Source: Moniliophthora roreri
Lineage: Eukaryota > Basidiomycota > Agaricomycetes > Agaricales > Marasmiaceae
DNA: 64,000 nucleotides
Direction of reading: 5' to 3'
Assembly (NCBI GenBank): GCA_001466705.2
Contig: LATX02000154.1
Location: 744,001-808,000, forward strand
Part shown: piece after piece, positions 45,418-59,176 of the stretch
How the letters are laid out: each line of letters opens with the position of its first letter
How positions within the stretch are numbered: position 1 is the first letter of the stretch
Made by a program: the position numbers and the translations under genes
The notes under the pieces: model-generated
Seen by the model: the letters and a program-made list of their open reading frames with translations, nothing else
Told to the model about the DNA's origin: nothing
The model's database searches: none

Positions 45418-45895
45418 AGTTATAACGACTAGTAATGATTTTTTCTTTATCTCGGCTGCGTTGTTGTCTATCTTTAATTTTTCTTTATTGCTTTCCCTTC
45501 TTCTTCTTTCTTTATATCTTGCTCGATATCATTCTCTCTAATTCTTTGCGAGTCACAGTCACAGATTCAATCTACTGCCCTCTCTCTAGCAATTTTCCAT
45601 TCACGCACTCGTCGCATCTCTCACATTGCAATGTATCACTTCCTTGTTTCGAACTAATTTTATCGTAGGCATCGTGTAGGAATTGATAGAACAATACAAT
45701 AGGAAGGGGACTCGTCGAATCAATCGCCGTTTTGTTGTGCCCGGCGCTGCCAAGTTTCACGTCTATAACATACACCCGTGGGAAGCAAGGGGGAAATTAA
45801 TTATCGGCAGACAGTCATGATGGCCTCAAGCTCGCCCCATTTTCTTTCCTTTCATCTCATTCGGCCTAGACTCAATATCCGCGTACGCTACCAGC
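45418..45895. other. Intergenic before the Sec14-like gene
   Basis: 478 bp. It has a pyrimidine-rich stretch (TTCTTCTTTCTTTAT near 45498) common in fungal promoters and 3' regions, and no coding sequence. Confidence 0.5.
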
Positions 45896-47184
45896 ATGTC
45901 TAATACCGTTTTCGAGCCTATTCCCCCACCTACGGACAGTGCCGTGGTCACTCGACCAGTACTTACTCCAGATCAAGAGAAAATGCAGAAAGACGTCCAG
46001 GCCCACTTCACCAAACCGGAGTATGTTATTCCTGGCACGGAGAAGGGTGAGCTGATGGAGGAAGAGAAGTTCTGGCTGTCGTACGAATGCCAATTGAGGT
46101 TTGTGGCGCGCGTTCATACCTAGATTTTTCCTCTCATACAGTTTTGACGTGGCATTCCAGGTACCTTCGCGCATCAAAGTGGAAACTTGATCATTGTATT
46201 CAGCGATTGGAAGTCACGCTAAAATGGAGGAGAGAATTTGGTGTATACACTCATGTCACGGCCCCGTATGTCGAACCAGAGGTACGCCCATGCTCGAGCA
46301 TTTGCCTAATTGATCAGAAACTGACTCACTTTCAGGCGGTTACTGGCAAGATGCTCGTGTTCGGATATGATTCGGCCGTGGGTACAAAGTCCTTTTCAGA
46401 GTGGTCGGGTCATTAATCCTCATCGTTTAAGTTGAGACCTAGTCTATACATGATTCCCTCGCGTCAAAACACTAGGTACTTGTGTCTCGCTTTGCAGACT
46501 TGGTACAAATATGTATAACCGCGTCTTTTACAGCGAATCAAAACGTCAAATTGAGTTTGTTGTATGGATGCTAGAGCGTTCGACGGAGTTAATGGGTGTT
46601 GGCGTAGAGTGGGTGTCTTCTCGTGATAGACCACACGAAGCACGAATTGAAGGTCGTCTGTTCGCAGATCTATCGCACTTCTCGTCAATTTTGCGGACAA
46701 AGCTAAAAACCCATCGATGGGTGTGGCCCGCACTGTTCTCAACATACTCCAGGATCATTATCCGGAAAGGCTAGGCAAAGCCCTCATCATCAATGTTCCT
46801 TACCTCGTCAACTTATTCTTCAAGCTCATCACACCTTTCATCGATCCAGTCACGGTAGAGAAGATGAAGTTTAACCCAAATCCCGTGAAAGATGGGCTTT
46901 TCAATCCCGATATGATCATGAAAGAGTGGTGGGGAGGCAATCAAGATTTCAAGTACGAGCATGAAAAGTATTGGCCCAAGCTTATCGAGATATGTGAGGC
47001 GAGGAGGACCAAATGGCTGGATAACTGGAGGAAGTTGGGTGGGACCATTGGCATTTCGGAATCTAGCTACAAGAACGACGTCGTTTCGGTGCAGCCTGCA
47101 CTTGCTGTTACTGATGAGAAAACCGCTATCGTCGCACCGCAGCCACCTGCTGAAATCCCGATCGTTCAGGCCACTGCTATTTGA
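45896..47184 (+). CDS. Sec14-like phosphatidylinositol transfer protein (CRAL-TRIO)
   Basis: Starts MSNTVFEPIPPPTDSAVV. The N-terminal CRAL-TRIO-N helices are FWLSYECQLRYLRASKWKLD and RLEVTLKWRREFGV. The lipid-binding domain follows: TGKMLVFGYD, PSLYMIPSRQNT, RQIEFVVWMLERS, ESIALLVNFADKAKNPS, then TVLNILQDHYPERLGKALIIN, VPYLVNLFFKLITPFIDPVT and EKMKF. The shape (YPERL, NVP, F-IDPVT) is that of the Pdr16/Sfh group. It moves phosphatidylinositol or related lipids between membranes. Intron joins at about 46393 and 46480 are the least certain. The C-terminal tail is Pro/Val-rich and disordered. Confidence 0.9.
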
Positions 47185-47334
47185 ATCGTTATATTCTGAT
47201 GTTATTTTATACATAGAACACAGGTAATGCCATGGATAAATGTGAGTTCGAATGAAAGATCGAACATGAAAGATTGACAGTAAATAAATAGGTGACAGCT
47301 AAATAAATATGCCATTCAAAGACCCTGAAAAGAC

Positions 47335-48870
47335 CTAGCGTAAACCGAAATCTTCAATGTCGTTTTTGTTCCCCCAGAAGTGCCTAACAGATGGAATAGA
47401 GCGTGAAATAGTACACATCAAGTGACTATCCAGGTATGATCCAGCATGCCATATCCCAATGTGGTGTAGGTGCCAGCTACTGTACAAGCGCCTTTCAATA
47501 TCACTTGCGAACGTCTGGACCGATTTTATCGTCAGATTATGCGAAGAGTGACCGCAGAGAATTCGGACTTACAGGTGCAATAGAACCAATATAGAGGGAC
47601 AACGACTTCAAGCCGCCAAGCATTTTAGCCGCATGATCGAAGATTTCGATGTTCAAGACCCTGATGTTGAGTCGTAGGGACTTGAGATGCGGGGGTAACG
47701 CATCTATGACAAGTATAACCTCCTCTGGAGACAGGTATCTGTCTCGTACGACTAAACCTTGAAGGGTTCCCGCAGACTGTCCTATGCACGACGTAAGAGC
47801 ACTAAACCCACCGGGAAGCACCGTAGGATACATGTGGAGTTCCCGCAGGTTGCTGAAACGCCATTGGGCAGCCGAAGAAAAGACCTTATTCATCCAATCA
47901 CTCAACGGCTGCTCTGATGTTGTACTGAACGCCAGAGGCGTAGTGTTCAACCTTAAAACCAAATGTTCAAGGTCAGAGGCGTGACTGGCGAGAAACCGCG
48001 TCAAACCGGACGGATCGAGCCTAAAGGTCTTCGGGAAGGACGTCTGAAGGTTAAACTTCTTCAGGCGAGGAAAAAGTCCCAACGCCATGAAAAAGTGTGA
48101 GAGATCAATGGTTCCCCATGACCACAGAGTCCAGACCTGGAGCTGGGATGCGAGCCCGTTGACGAATGGTGCAATGACCTGTAACAAGGTTTCCGGATCC
48201 ATTGGGTCGAACTGTAGTGGGTTATCGATGAGCTCCAGGAATAACTCGGTCACCAATGGTAGTGCGGATGTAGAATCTATGATGGTCTTGAAGGCGGAAG
48301 CATGTCCTCTTAACGAGAGTTTCCTGATGTTATGGCCAAACGCATTCCATGCCGCGCCCAGGAACGTATGCAGCTCCGGACTCGAGTGCGTTCCCCAAGA
48401 GTGGCAGTCAATCGTGTAGTTATGTACACTGGTCAATCCCGGCAATACGTCGATCAAAGTCTTCGTAGCCTGGGCCTCGGGTTTTGGTGGGGTACGACCG
48501 AGGGCGTATTGAACAGCGTGTCCAACGATATCAAGCATGCTGGGAGATTTGACTCTCCCGTAATTGCGGAAATCAGGACTGACTGTCAATTGAACGACTC
48601 TTTTGCTGACATGCGGGTCCCTGGATAATAGGCAAGGTTATGTCTAGCGTCAAATCGAGAATATCATTTCTCAACAAAACAAGGGGCTCACGAGAGACGG
48701 GTGAGATATTTACTCGTTTTGGTGTTGAGGGTCTGTAACTCCACTCTTTTGTACCGCAAATTCATTGCAATATTGTAGAAGAAGCTGTTGACTCCGAGGA
48801 GTTCCTTTAGCGCTTCGGGAGACAGAAAATCGACAATGTGAAGCCATAGTTCGACTGGGAGAACCACCAT
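47335..48870 (-). CDS. F-box protein
   Basis: The N-terminal F-box reads LPVELWLHIVDFLSPEALKE followed by LLGVNSFFYNIAMNLRYKRVE, so the protein should bind Skp1 and act as substrate receptor of an SCF ubiquitin ligase. Starting at MVVLPVELW. A further upstream in-frame ATG (48966) would add 32 residues of hydrophobic sequence and is less likely. The rest is a leucine-rich repeat-like region (LPPHLKSLRLNIRVLNIEIF, LGGLKSLSLYIG). The last exon (47514-47335) is joined at a GTAAGT donor after IAP and gives a 59-residue tail. F-box paralogues are numerous in Agaricomycetes, so the target is unknown. Confidence 0.88.
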
Positions 48871-49321
48871 GATGGGAAGTGACAAGGGGACTGGGTGAAT
48901 GGCAAGCCAAGGGACAGTAAAGAACGGCAGCGAACAGACTAGTAATTTATAGTTTGACATGGTCACCGTGACCCTAGACTCTGACGCGCGCCATCACAGC
49001 CACACTGCTCAATCCGAGGATGATACAACGCATTGGCTAGTTGACTACGGATCGGGGCCATATCACTAACGTATACTCTCACACAAGAGGGACTTGACAT
49101 TTTACGAGAGGAAAATCTGAATTCGATGGAACAAATCCAAGGAGAAATCAAGACACTAGTGCATCTGACCTTCCCGTCCTACACCAAAAAGTCACACAGG
49201 TTCAAAATATAACAATCCGCCAAATTCGGTGCTTCCGTTTCGGTGGATTTGCGGGCCAGTGGCATCCGCAGAAGTTCTTCTCGAATCAATGTGTCCTTCA
49301 TACCGGTACCAGTGGTGACAA
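48871..49321. other. Intergenic between F-box and Pro-rich genes
   Basis: 451 bp between genes that run in the same direction (minus). Nothing recognisable. Confidence 0.5.
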
Positions 49322-51355
49322 CTACTTCTTCTTCCCTTTGCCCTTCTTCCCCTTGCCACCTCCTCCCTTACCCTTCTTTGCACCGCTACCGCCGCCTCCT
49401 GTTCCCTTCGCGGGACCTTCCTCCTCTTCCTCCTTGGCCTCTTCTTCATTTTTCTCATCACCACCTTCCAATTGATCTGCAAGGTCCGCAGCTAGATTTT
49501 CAGACGCATCCGCTGTTGCATTCTGTCCCGATTCATCCTTTGCTTCACTCTGAGTTACCCCATTTGTTTCTGTTGGTGATGCAGTTGCATCTGGAGCTGC
49601 CACTTGCTCTGCTGTTGTTTCTACTGTTGCCGTCTCTACCGCTGCTTCAGGTGTTGCATTATTAACTTGAACCGCGGGCTGGGCTTCTTCCGCCGATGTC
49701 TCCGTTGGCCCGACAGACGCCGGTTGTACCTTTGGCGAGTTGGCGACGGACGCAACCTTCGATGTCGATCCTTCTTCGGGTTTAGATGTCGTTGGTTCTT
49801 CGGTAATTTGCTCAGACGTCGTTTCCTGGGTCGCGGGTTCCACTTCCTGAGCTTTATCCTCCTCTTTCGGCGTATCTTCCAGGGGTAGAGATAGCGGCTG
49901 CGCTTTTGGCGTCGAAGTCGGGACTGGAGTTGAAGCCTGCGCAGGAGTCGCCGCTTTTGGCGTTGCTACTTTGGGAGTGGTCACCTTTGGTGACGGCGGA
50001 ACGGTAGGAGGTCTTGACGCTCTCGGAGTGGAGGCAGGTTTAGGTGTAGCACCATTCTCCGGCTTCGGGGATCCCGGGGCTGATCCCCCAGGAGATTTTG
50101 CACTCCCCCATCCAAACCGTGAACTCAGGCCAGAAGCAAGTCCTCCTAATTGTCCGGATAGAGCCGACAGGGACCCGGGAGTCGTAGTCCCCGCTGCCGC
50201 TGGTTCGGGAGGTGAGAGCAAATCGGAAACAGCGTTACTTAACGCGCCAATTCCATTGGACAGTGATAGCATCCCTTCACCAGTTGGACTCGCCGCGGAG
50301 ATAGGTTGTGTCTGGGGATCGACTGCAACGTCATCCGGTAAACTTATTGGCGCGATAACTGTAGAAGGCGGCTTGTTCTCGGTAAGAGTAATCGGTGCGT
50401 CAACTACCGGTGGTCGAGTATCGGTTCCTGGAGACACTGTCTCCTCAGCATTGACCTCTGTAGCTGTAGTACTCGGCGCTGGGTCTGTAATAGGTTGCGT
50501 CACATTGGCAGACTCGACGGACCGCTCCAATACGTCTTCAACTACAGAAGTCGGTGTAGCCGAAGTTTCCACAATCGTCGAGTTCGGGGTCGAAGAATCG
50601 ACTGGCGCTGGCGGTGATTCTGATGCGGCGGGGGGCGGTGGAGCAGGAGGCATCTCCTCGGCCAGGGGTGCGACAGGCGTTTCAGCCACCTTTGGCGATG
50701 CAGCTGGAGTTGGTTTCTTGGACTTCAACGATCCTGCTACCGACCGAGCACCCCTTGCTGTCGGTGTTGATGGTGTAGCAACACCGCCACCAGCGCCCCA
50801 CACCGAGGAAAGGGCCTCCCCAAGCTTTGATGAACTGGGTGTACTCGGGCTTGTGACCTCTGAAACAACAGATGGCGTCCTGGCCTTTGATTTCGACTTG
50901 GATCTGCCTCTGAGGCCGTCACTAATCGCATTAGCTAGTTCTCTGGTTGGGGTATCTTCGGCAACCCGAGAGCTTGGTGCTCGATCGGTCACAGTAGTGT
51001 CGATAGGTGGAATAGGATCAATAGGTGGTGGTGGTGGTGGTGGTGGTGGTGGCTGAATGCTGGAGGGACCCGCAACGGAGGCCCTCTTGCTGCTTGGCGC
51101 TGTTGGACCTGGCGTGTGGAAGGAATCTCGCGACTGTGCGCGTGATGGGGCTCTAGTTGACCCTTTCGTCGACTGGGCAATCGTATCATCTTCAGGTATT
51201 CCATCAGGCTCATCCTCATCTGACCTATGTCCACGCTCGTTGTAAATAATTGAGGCGGGGCCACTAAATGTAAAATTAGTCGAGCCTCGACGAATTGAAA
51301 ATTAACTCCACATACTACTTGGTTACTCCCTGAAGAAGTGGTAAATGTTAATCAT
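49322..51355 (-). CDS. Hypothetical Pro/Ser/Thr-rich low-complexity protein
   Basis: Two exons: a 32-nt coding start at 51355 (MINIYHFFRD) and the long exon 51267-49322. The joined protein is about 660 residues. It is disordered throughout, with an acidic segment SDEDEPDGIPEDD, a run of nine Pro, and many Thr-Pro repeats (ATPKAATPAQASTPVPTSTP). The C-terminal half is Glu-rich and ends in Gly/Lys repeats (GKGGGKGKKGKGKKK). No domain was recognised. The assumed start lies only 7 bp beyond the stop of the upstream Hsp70-like gene, so the start is uncertain. Confidence 0.6.
51023..51052. repeat. Trinucleotide repeat (GGT)10, coding for poly-Pro
   Basis: Ten uninterrupted GGT units on the plus strand. 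On the coding (minus) strand they are CCA codons within the Pro-rich protein. Probable length polymorphism. Confidence 0.9.
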
Positions 51356-51362
51356 GGCACAA

Positions 51363-53786
51363 TCAGTCGAAACCAACACCCACATTGTCTACCCATTTGA
51401 TACGTGCTCTGAATTCCGTTAGACCAAAATGGATCTCCACAGAGAACACAATGTTCCAGTACGTCCGGCCATGCTTGCCTTTCTTGGCCTCTGCGCTTCC
51501 GCTCAAGGGAGACAAATCAGCTCGGACTAGACACAATGTGGAAAACTCCTCTGCGAATATTGAGTCTTCTATCAAGTGCCGCAGAGAATCCAAGCTCACC
51601 GTGGTTGCGAAGAATCCACTTTGGTATCACGTCCCCACCTCTGTAACACCAGATTTCTACTTCGAAGACCGAAAGTAATGAGAGACTAGTAAGTTCCGTG
51701 CAATACTTCCGCGTGAAGACAGTGGATTCCTTCACTTTGACACCCTGACAGAACCGTAAAACGCTGATGATCGGAAGCGAAATGAACAGCTTACTCTCGC
51801 CAAAATGCAATCGAACGCGTCAGGGAGTAATCGAGGACCAGACGGAAGTTCTGTCAGTCTATCCTTGCGCATAACATGCTCAGAGTCCTCGGGGTTGAAT
51901 TCCCGGAGATATTCGACCCCATACATAAACTTAGACACGCGAGCAGAGACATGATGGTCACAGAAGAAGCCTATAGCACCATCCGCAACGGCCTTCGAGC
52001 TACAGAAGAGATATTCTTAGCGGTGATTCAAATAGTTCTAAAGAGGGGATGCAACTTACGTCTGGCTGTCTGGTCTACTGACTGAGACGTTGAAAGGTGC
52101 TAATCGCTCTTGTAATTGTCCGAACAGCCATGCACTTGCTGCGTAACCTCCCACCAGGAACACCGACTGGAATACATACGAATCAATCGTGGGGCCCCTC
52201 TTGAAGTTCAAGAAGTAATACCTTGATCATGCCCGAGGAGGCATTAATTTGTGCTTTTATGGCACCGACGGCACCTGATTTTCAAAGTGATCCGTGAGCA
52301 TATGGTGGTCTGCAGGACTTCTTGCGCACCTTGAATCGAAGGTTCGAACAGTTCAGCAACTTCTGCCCTATCACGGCTATTAGCGCGCACTTCACGAAAT
52401 TTCAAGTCCGAGGCATGGGAAATTCTCTTACCCAGAAAGCCTCAGTTGCCCACTTCGGATACCGACTGAAGGGTCCTTATCCAAAGGCGAACCAAAAACG
52501 ATGAATTGGGGGTCATTCTTATTCCGGAATAGCCGTTTGGTAGTTTCGTCGAAACGCTTGGTTATGTGATCCAGGGCATCTGGCGTCCCGTACTTTGAGT
52601 TCTTGAGCTTTTCTGTGGTTCCTTTAGCACCGCGGGGTACGACTAGCGACTAGGGACATACCTTCGAAAAGGACTCTAGCCCTCCGGCTAACGAATACCG
52701 ACCCCGCAAAAATGCCTACGAACAACACATGGTTAACGGCACGGAACTCTTTCGAGTGGGTGACTACGAACAATCTGGAGGCGCTATTTCTTCAATGACC
52801 AGCGGCTGTTGTGAACGGATGGTATATGCGCTAATATCCAAGGTGCCTCCGCCGGCGTCTGCGACGAGGAAACCAGACTTTGAACGATCCTGAGCAACAT
52901 GGTATCATTGGGACACTGCGACAACAAAACGAAAGGACCATGGCCCGTACCGAGAGCACATCGGACGCGAGACCATTCAAAACGCATGCATGTAAACTTG
53001 CTTCTCCTTCCGTGACGAACCATATTCGAGCCTTTCCTTCAGGCGTATCGGGAATAAGACCTCCGTGTACGGCAGCTCTTCTCATTTTTGTCTGCTGTGC
53101 GCCCTCCCAGCCATTTGGGTGTGATAACACAAACTGCAGGGTAGGTTCTACTGTCTTCCATAACGCCGCCCCGTTTCCATGTGTGTCTATGATGAAATTG
53201 CGAGTACATGAGAAGAGATACCCCAGAAAGTCGCCAAAGACGTGAACTGCAGTTTTCCCTGGTGGTAAAGGTGCAAATTTCATTCCGTTCATTTCTAGTT
53301 TCATTTGTCTCGGCCGTAGTCTCAACTTGAAGCTGCAGCAGAGCATTGATAGTATGCTCGACGCAAAAGAGCATGTCACGTACAGTTCGACTTTGAGCCA
53401 CCCTTCATCTTCTGCCATAGAAAGTGTAGTGGAGGTATCCGCTTCTGCTCCTGCAGCCATGAGATTTCCATCTCGATCATAGTACAATATTGTAGGTATC
53501 TTGGAGTTTCCTGCCTGGTGCTCTTGACCGGGAAATCTGGGAGTACTACGGTTAACATCATGAGAGTAGAACAGAATTTGACTACACACCGTGTGACTCC
53601 ATGTATTTTGGGTATCTCTCCTGGTTCAAGTATCGCGTATGATACCTGCCGCGAAAACCGTCAAAGAAGGTATCGGGACTCGAGAGAATAGGTATTCACA
53701 CCACTAAATGTTGTCCCAACGTCCAGAGCCACCACGAGAGACCGCGTCGCGCCTGCATATGGCTTTCTTATATCTGATGTCTTCAT
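51363..53786 (-). CDS. Hsp70-like ATPase (HSP12A-type)
   Basis: Starts MKTSDIRKPYAGATRS and enters the phosphate-1 motif VVALDVGTTFSGVSYT, then GVTRFPGQEHQAGNSKIPTI, YDRDGNLMAAGAEA and FGDFLGYLFSCTRNF. The core has VEPTLQFVLSHPNGWEGAQQ, RRAAVHGGLIPDTPEGKA and FVTEGEASLHACVLNGL, all strongly conserved in the large family of fungal actin-fold, Hsp70-like proteins near human HSPA12A. A later exon reads HVMRKDRLTEL and the C-terminus is EIHFGLTEFRARIKWVDN. The middle (about 52000-52800) was followed only roughly through several introns. These proteins have no substrate-binding domain and are expanded in Agaricomycetes. Role unknown. Confidence 0.82.
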
Positions 53787-54189
53787 GTTGATGTCGAGGC
53801 TGAAGCAGGGCAGGGATAGTAAGGATAGTGAGGGTAGATATAAGATATTGGTGGAGATGAAATCTACTTCAGGGAGTAGCGTGGCCGAGGGCAATCTAGG
53901 TTGTAAGGTTTGAGCAAAGGAAATCTCGAGGCAATCTCCAAGTTCCAGTTCCGAATACAGTAGGGCATCAACGCCTCGCGTAGAACATGCACACGCAGTT
54001 CATAGCACACGCAGTAACAATGGCCGCGTCAGTCAGTGCTGCAATGCGTTTGCAACGAGGCAGCCTCGTGGCGCAGGAATTACATATCTTTGTATGTATC
54101 TTGTTCTGATAGAATTCTTTAACCCCCATATTCTGCAAAAAATTACTGATTATCGCGTCCCTGTATTTGGTGTTGTCATTGCTCGGAAA
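53787..54189. other. Divergent promoter region
   Basis: 403 bp between divergent genes. It contains two copies of ACACGCAGT (about 53993 and 54006). No gene seen. Confidence 0.4.
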
Positions 54190-55668
54190 ATGTTGTCCGT
54201 CGCTAACTTTGACCTCAGAGAGCTCGCGACTGCGACTGTCGGGTTCATCGCTCAGACTCTTCGCTCACCTACCTCTTCCACGCAGTCGGTGGCCGACTCG
54301 GACGAGGACAAGTCCATTGACTCCCCCATCTTCGACCCTTTCCCGGTCTCGACAAAAGAGGGCGCCTCGTTACGTCAAAAATTCGACGCCGCCGACGGTC
54401 GGCAAAACATATGCAGTTTCAATTCTACAACGGGCTTTACACTTCCGTCGATGCGTAGGGAATTCGATGAAACAAAGAGGGAGCTGGCTCGAACAAAACT
54501 CGAAGTAGCGAAATTGCAGGATCGATGCAAGCTTTTGGAGAAGACGCTGGCAGAGACGAAGGAGATTGTTAGAATGAGAGAAGAGGAGCTGGAGAGGATC
54601 AGGAATGACCGGGGGGATCATGGTGGCCACGAATCATCTGGAGCGGCGGAAAGGCGGTATAGCGCCAACAGCGATGACACGGAGCACGTTTATTCAGAAG
54701 AGAGCCTAGCTCGAATCAAAACGACAGAGGTGTTCATGACCCGTACGGACAGTTGGTCAGGAGCCCAAGTCCTTCAAGCAATTCATGATCTCAACTCAGA
54801 AATCCTCCAATTCTCTGCAGCTGCTACCGAGTTGTGCACCTTTAGCAGAAATAACTCAACGCCTACCAAGGCTGTTGCCCAGGCCACACAGGATACGGTC
54901 GCAAGACTGGGACCGAACCTGGTGAAAATACTTTCGGGGAGAGACCATTCTCAGGATCCTATCCTCGTTCAACTGGCCCTGCAGGGCTGTATCTCAACAT
55001 GCGTTGCGCGAGCATTGTCCGTGTTCTGTATGGGATATCCAACAAAGGCAGACAATGTCTTGACGCAGATATACTCTCACATCTATGCTTCAGGTGAGTA
55101 TATTCAGTGACTGCAACGTTCCAACACTAATATGACGACACACCCAGAACCCCAACCAACGTCATCCAAGTGGAGAGCGCTAGCTCACCGCTACGTACAT
55201 TCTATGTACCCGTATCTCGACGACTATTCGGCTAACGAATTGGCGGAGACTATGTACCGGTGGTCAGCGGACATTCTCGTCGTGGCAGGAGGCTTGAACG
55301 ACAAGACTTCATTGACATCGAGGGATGGTCTTCGAGCACGGTTCGGCGAGCAAATACGTAGGATAACACGGACAACTTGCAAACTGGCGCAAGTCACGAA
55401 GGAGGAGATCATGTCAACGTGCTTCGAGATCGTGGCAATCGAGCATAGTGATACATTTGAACCACGGAGGATGTGCGACTCGTTTTCAGAGTATGGGACA
55501 TCCAGGGGTGCTATTGTAACAACGACTGAGCTCGGGTTGCAATGTAGGACGCGGAAAGGAAAAACATTCAACGAGTCGGGGTCGATAGATGGGGGGACAG
55601 AAATCCGACAGTTACTGTTGCCAAAGGTTGTACTTGATTCCGTATTGGACTTTGTTGACCCACGATAG
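54190..55668 (+). CDS. Hypothetical coiled-coil protein
   Basis: Two exons (54190-55096, 55148-55668, intron GTGAGT...CCCAG) encode about 475 residues starting MLSVANFDLRELATATVGF. Residues ~100-150 form a coiled coil (EFDETKRELARTKLEVAKLQ, LLEKTLAETKEIVRMREEEL). The C-terminal ~250 residues look folded and helical: AQVLQAIHDLNSEILQFSAAA, LQGCISTCVARALSVFCMGYP, WRALAHRYVHSMYPYLDD. Similar architecture is frequent in Agaricomycetes proteins of unknown function. An upstream in-frame ATG (54094) would add 32 residues. No function is proposed. Confidence 0.75.
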
Positions 55669-55958
55669 AAACTGTCCTTTAACGACTTGTAATTTCTGTA
55701 ACGTTAGCTAGACCACTATAATGCGTCGACATACCTGTATTGTTGATTTCAGCATCTGGAAGGGTATTGAGGGATGGTGGGTCAAGGAAACATGTGAGAG
55801 CGATGAACGAGGCTGTACTAGTACAGGCGACGACAAGACGACAAGACGACGGTACTGGTTCAGCATTTTCTACTATCGATGCGGACGGAAGCGATTCATT
55901 ACAAGAGGTGGTTAGAATGCAAGGGTCGAATGTACATAATACAACGCTTAGAGTGGGC

Positions 55959-57569
<1,611 letters not shown>

Positions 57570-57733
57570 GTTCACGAACGAGTAGAAAGTGAAAGTGAAA
57601 GTATTGGGTCGACGTGAACTGGACGCGTCAGCCGGTGTTTCGTCAGCGTGACAGAAACTGCGTGACTACTTCCATTTTCGGTGGAACGCCATTGCCACGG
57701 AAGGACACGACAACACACATCTCAGCCAGGACC
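57570..57733. promoter_or_regulatory. Divergent promoter of RPT2 and the YIPF6-like gene
   Basis: 164 bp separate the two outward-facing ATGs. A GGTGGAACGCCATTGCC-like stretch near 57681 is close to the PACE-type proteasome element (GGTGGCAAA), but does not match fully, so regulation is only suggested. Confidence 0.4.
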
Positions 57734-58992
57734 ATGTCGGTTACAACGCCTCTAACGGCTAACTCGCAGTTTATCCAGGCAGGCGAGTAATTATTTAGTT
57801 TTTTTCTTCGACGATCTACTGAGTATTCTCGTAGATGATGATTCTGACCTTGACGAGGATAACATCCCAGGATTCTCTCATCCGTCTATGGCACCCCCGT
57901 CGCCTCAACCTGACAAGGGAAAAAGCCGCGCAAGAGAACCAGAGCAGCTGGCGCAACCGAATGGAGACTCCGCAGGTGGTCTATCGGGAAATATAGGAAG
58001 TTCAGCGACGGGTCCTTCTCGGTCAGCGCGACAAACAGTAGGAGGTATTCAGGTCGAAACGCGGTATGAGCTTATTTTCTAGACAACAGAATACAGGATT
58101 TTAAACATTCATATTTGGCTACAGATATTCCGGGGTTGACACTCTTGATGAACCTGTTTCCACTACAATTGTAACTGTCTTCATGCCATCTACTCGAACA
58201 ACTTGATTAATTTCCGATGTCCTTAGGCACGTGACCTTCTATCCATATACTCAAAACTTGTTCAAGTCACGTATCCTCGTCGCTCAAGTGGTCGCGAAGT
58301 TTTGAGGGATTGGGATTTATGGGGACCACTCATCCTATGTTTACTTCTCGGAATAATGTTGAGCGTCAACGTATGTGTTTCCTCTCGCCCTCATCAAGTC
58401 TATAAGGGTGCTGATCGTCTTTATACCAGGCTCCCTCAGATCAATCTCTGAATGTATTCTCCAGTGTAGTGGTGATATGCTCTCTTGGTGCTTTGACTGT
58501 CACCGTCCAGGCTAAGGTAAGTAATCTACTTCCACGACGTTCGGTATATACTCACAAGGCATTCGTGCATCTAGCTTCTTGGTGGAAGAGTGTACGTGAT
58601 GTTTTTTCGTGCCAATCGCCACCCCTTGATATTGTCTATAGATCCTTCTTCCAGGGCCTCTGCGTACTAGGTTACTGCATAGCTCCTCTAGACATCGCTG
58701 CTCTGATTTCATGCTTCGTCCGAATAATATATATACGAGCCCCCATAGCTATCTTAGGGTTAGCCTGGTCTTTATGGGGTGCGTGTTCCTCCTTTGAATC
58801 ATCATGCATATTCTGACTTTCATACAGCTGCAGTCAACTTCCTTGACGGAACTCAAATAGAGCCTCAGCGTACCTTACTCGCAGTGTACCCTCTTCTGTA
58901 AGGTTCTCTTTTGTTACTGCAGACATTGAGGCTTACCGAAGCTTCCCAGGTTGTTCTACTTCATTCTGGCATGGATGATCCTTATCCAGTAG
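57734..58992 (+). CDS. Yip1 family membrane protein, YIPF6-like
   Basis: A Golgi protein that interacts with Rab GTPases. The N-terminal cytosolic part starts MSVTTPLTANSQFIQADDD. The Yip1 domain holds DWDLWGPLILCLLLGIMLSVN, VVVICSLGALTVTVQAKLL, SFFQGLCVLGYCIAPLDIAAL, IRAPIAILGLAWSLWAAVNF, and FYFILAWMILIQ at the C-terminus, i.e. five helices. The block LDGTQIEPQRTLLAVYPLL is typical of YIPF6. Intron 1 (57783 onwards) must use a GC donor, because the GTAATT site further on would give a stop. Divergent from RPT2. Confidence 0.93.
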
Positions 58993-59176
58993 TTTTCTAT
59001 GCGGAACTCAAATTGTACTTGCCTGGAATAACGTTTATTTATCTTTCATTGCTTCTCAACGTCATTGATTTGTTACGGATTTCCAAAGCGCGTTTCAAGC
59101 GGCTGGAGGCTGTGTGACCTGAAACGATCACCCCATTCACCTGTTCACTCTTGCTCACTCCCATCGGACCTCAATC

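Noticed and set aside
49971..51056. Plus-strand 361-residue frame opposite the Pro-rich protein.
   Set aside because: It is the complement of a low-complexity exon. The Gly/Val/Ala-rich composition is what reverse translation of Pro/Thr/Ala codons produces.
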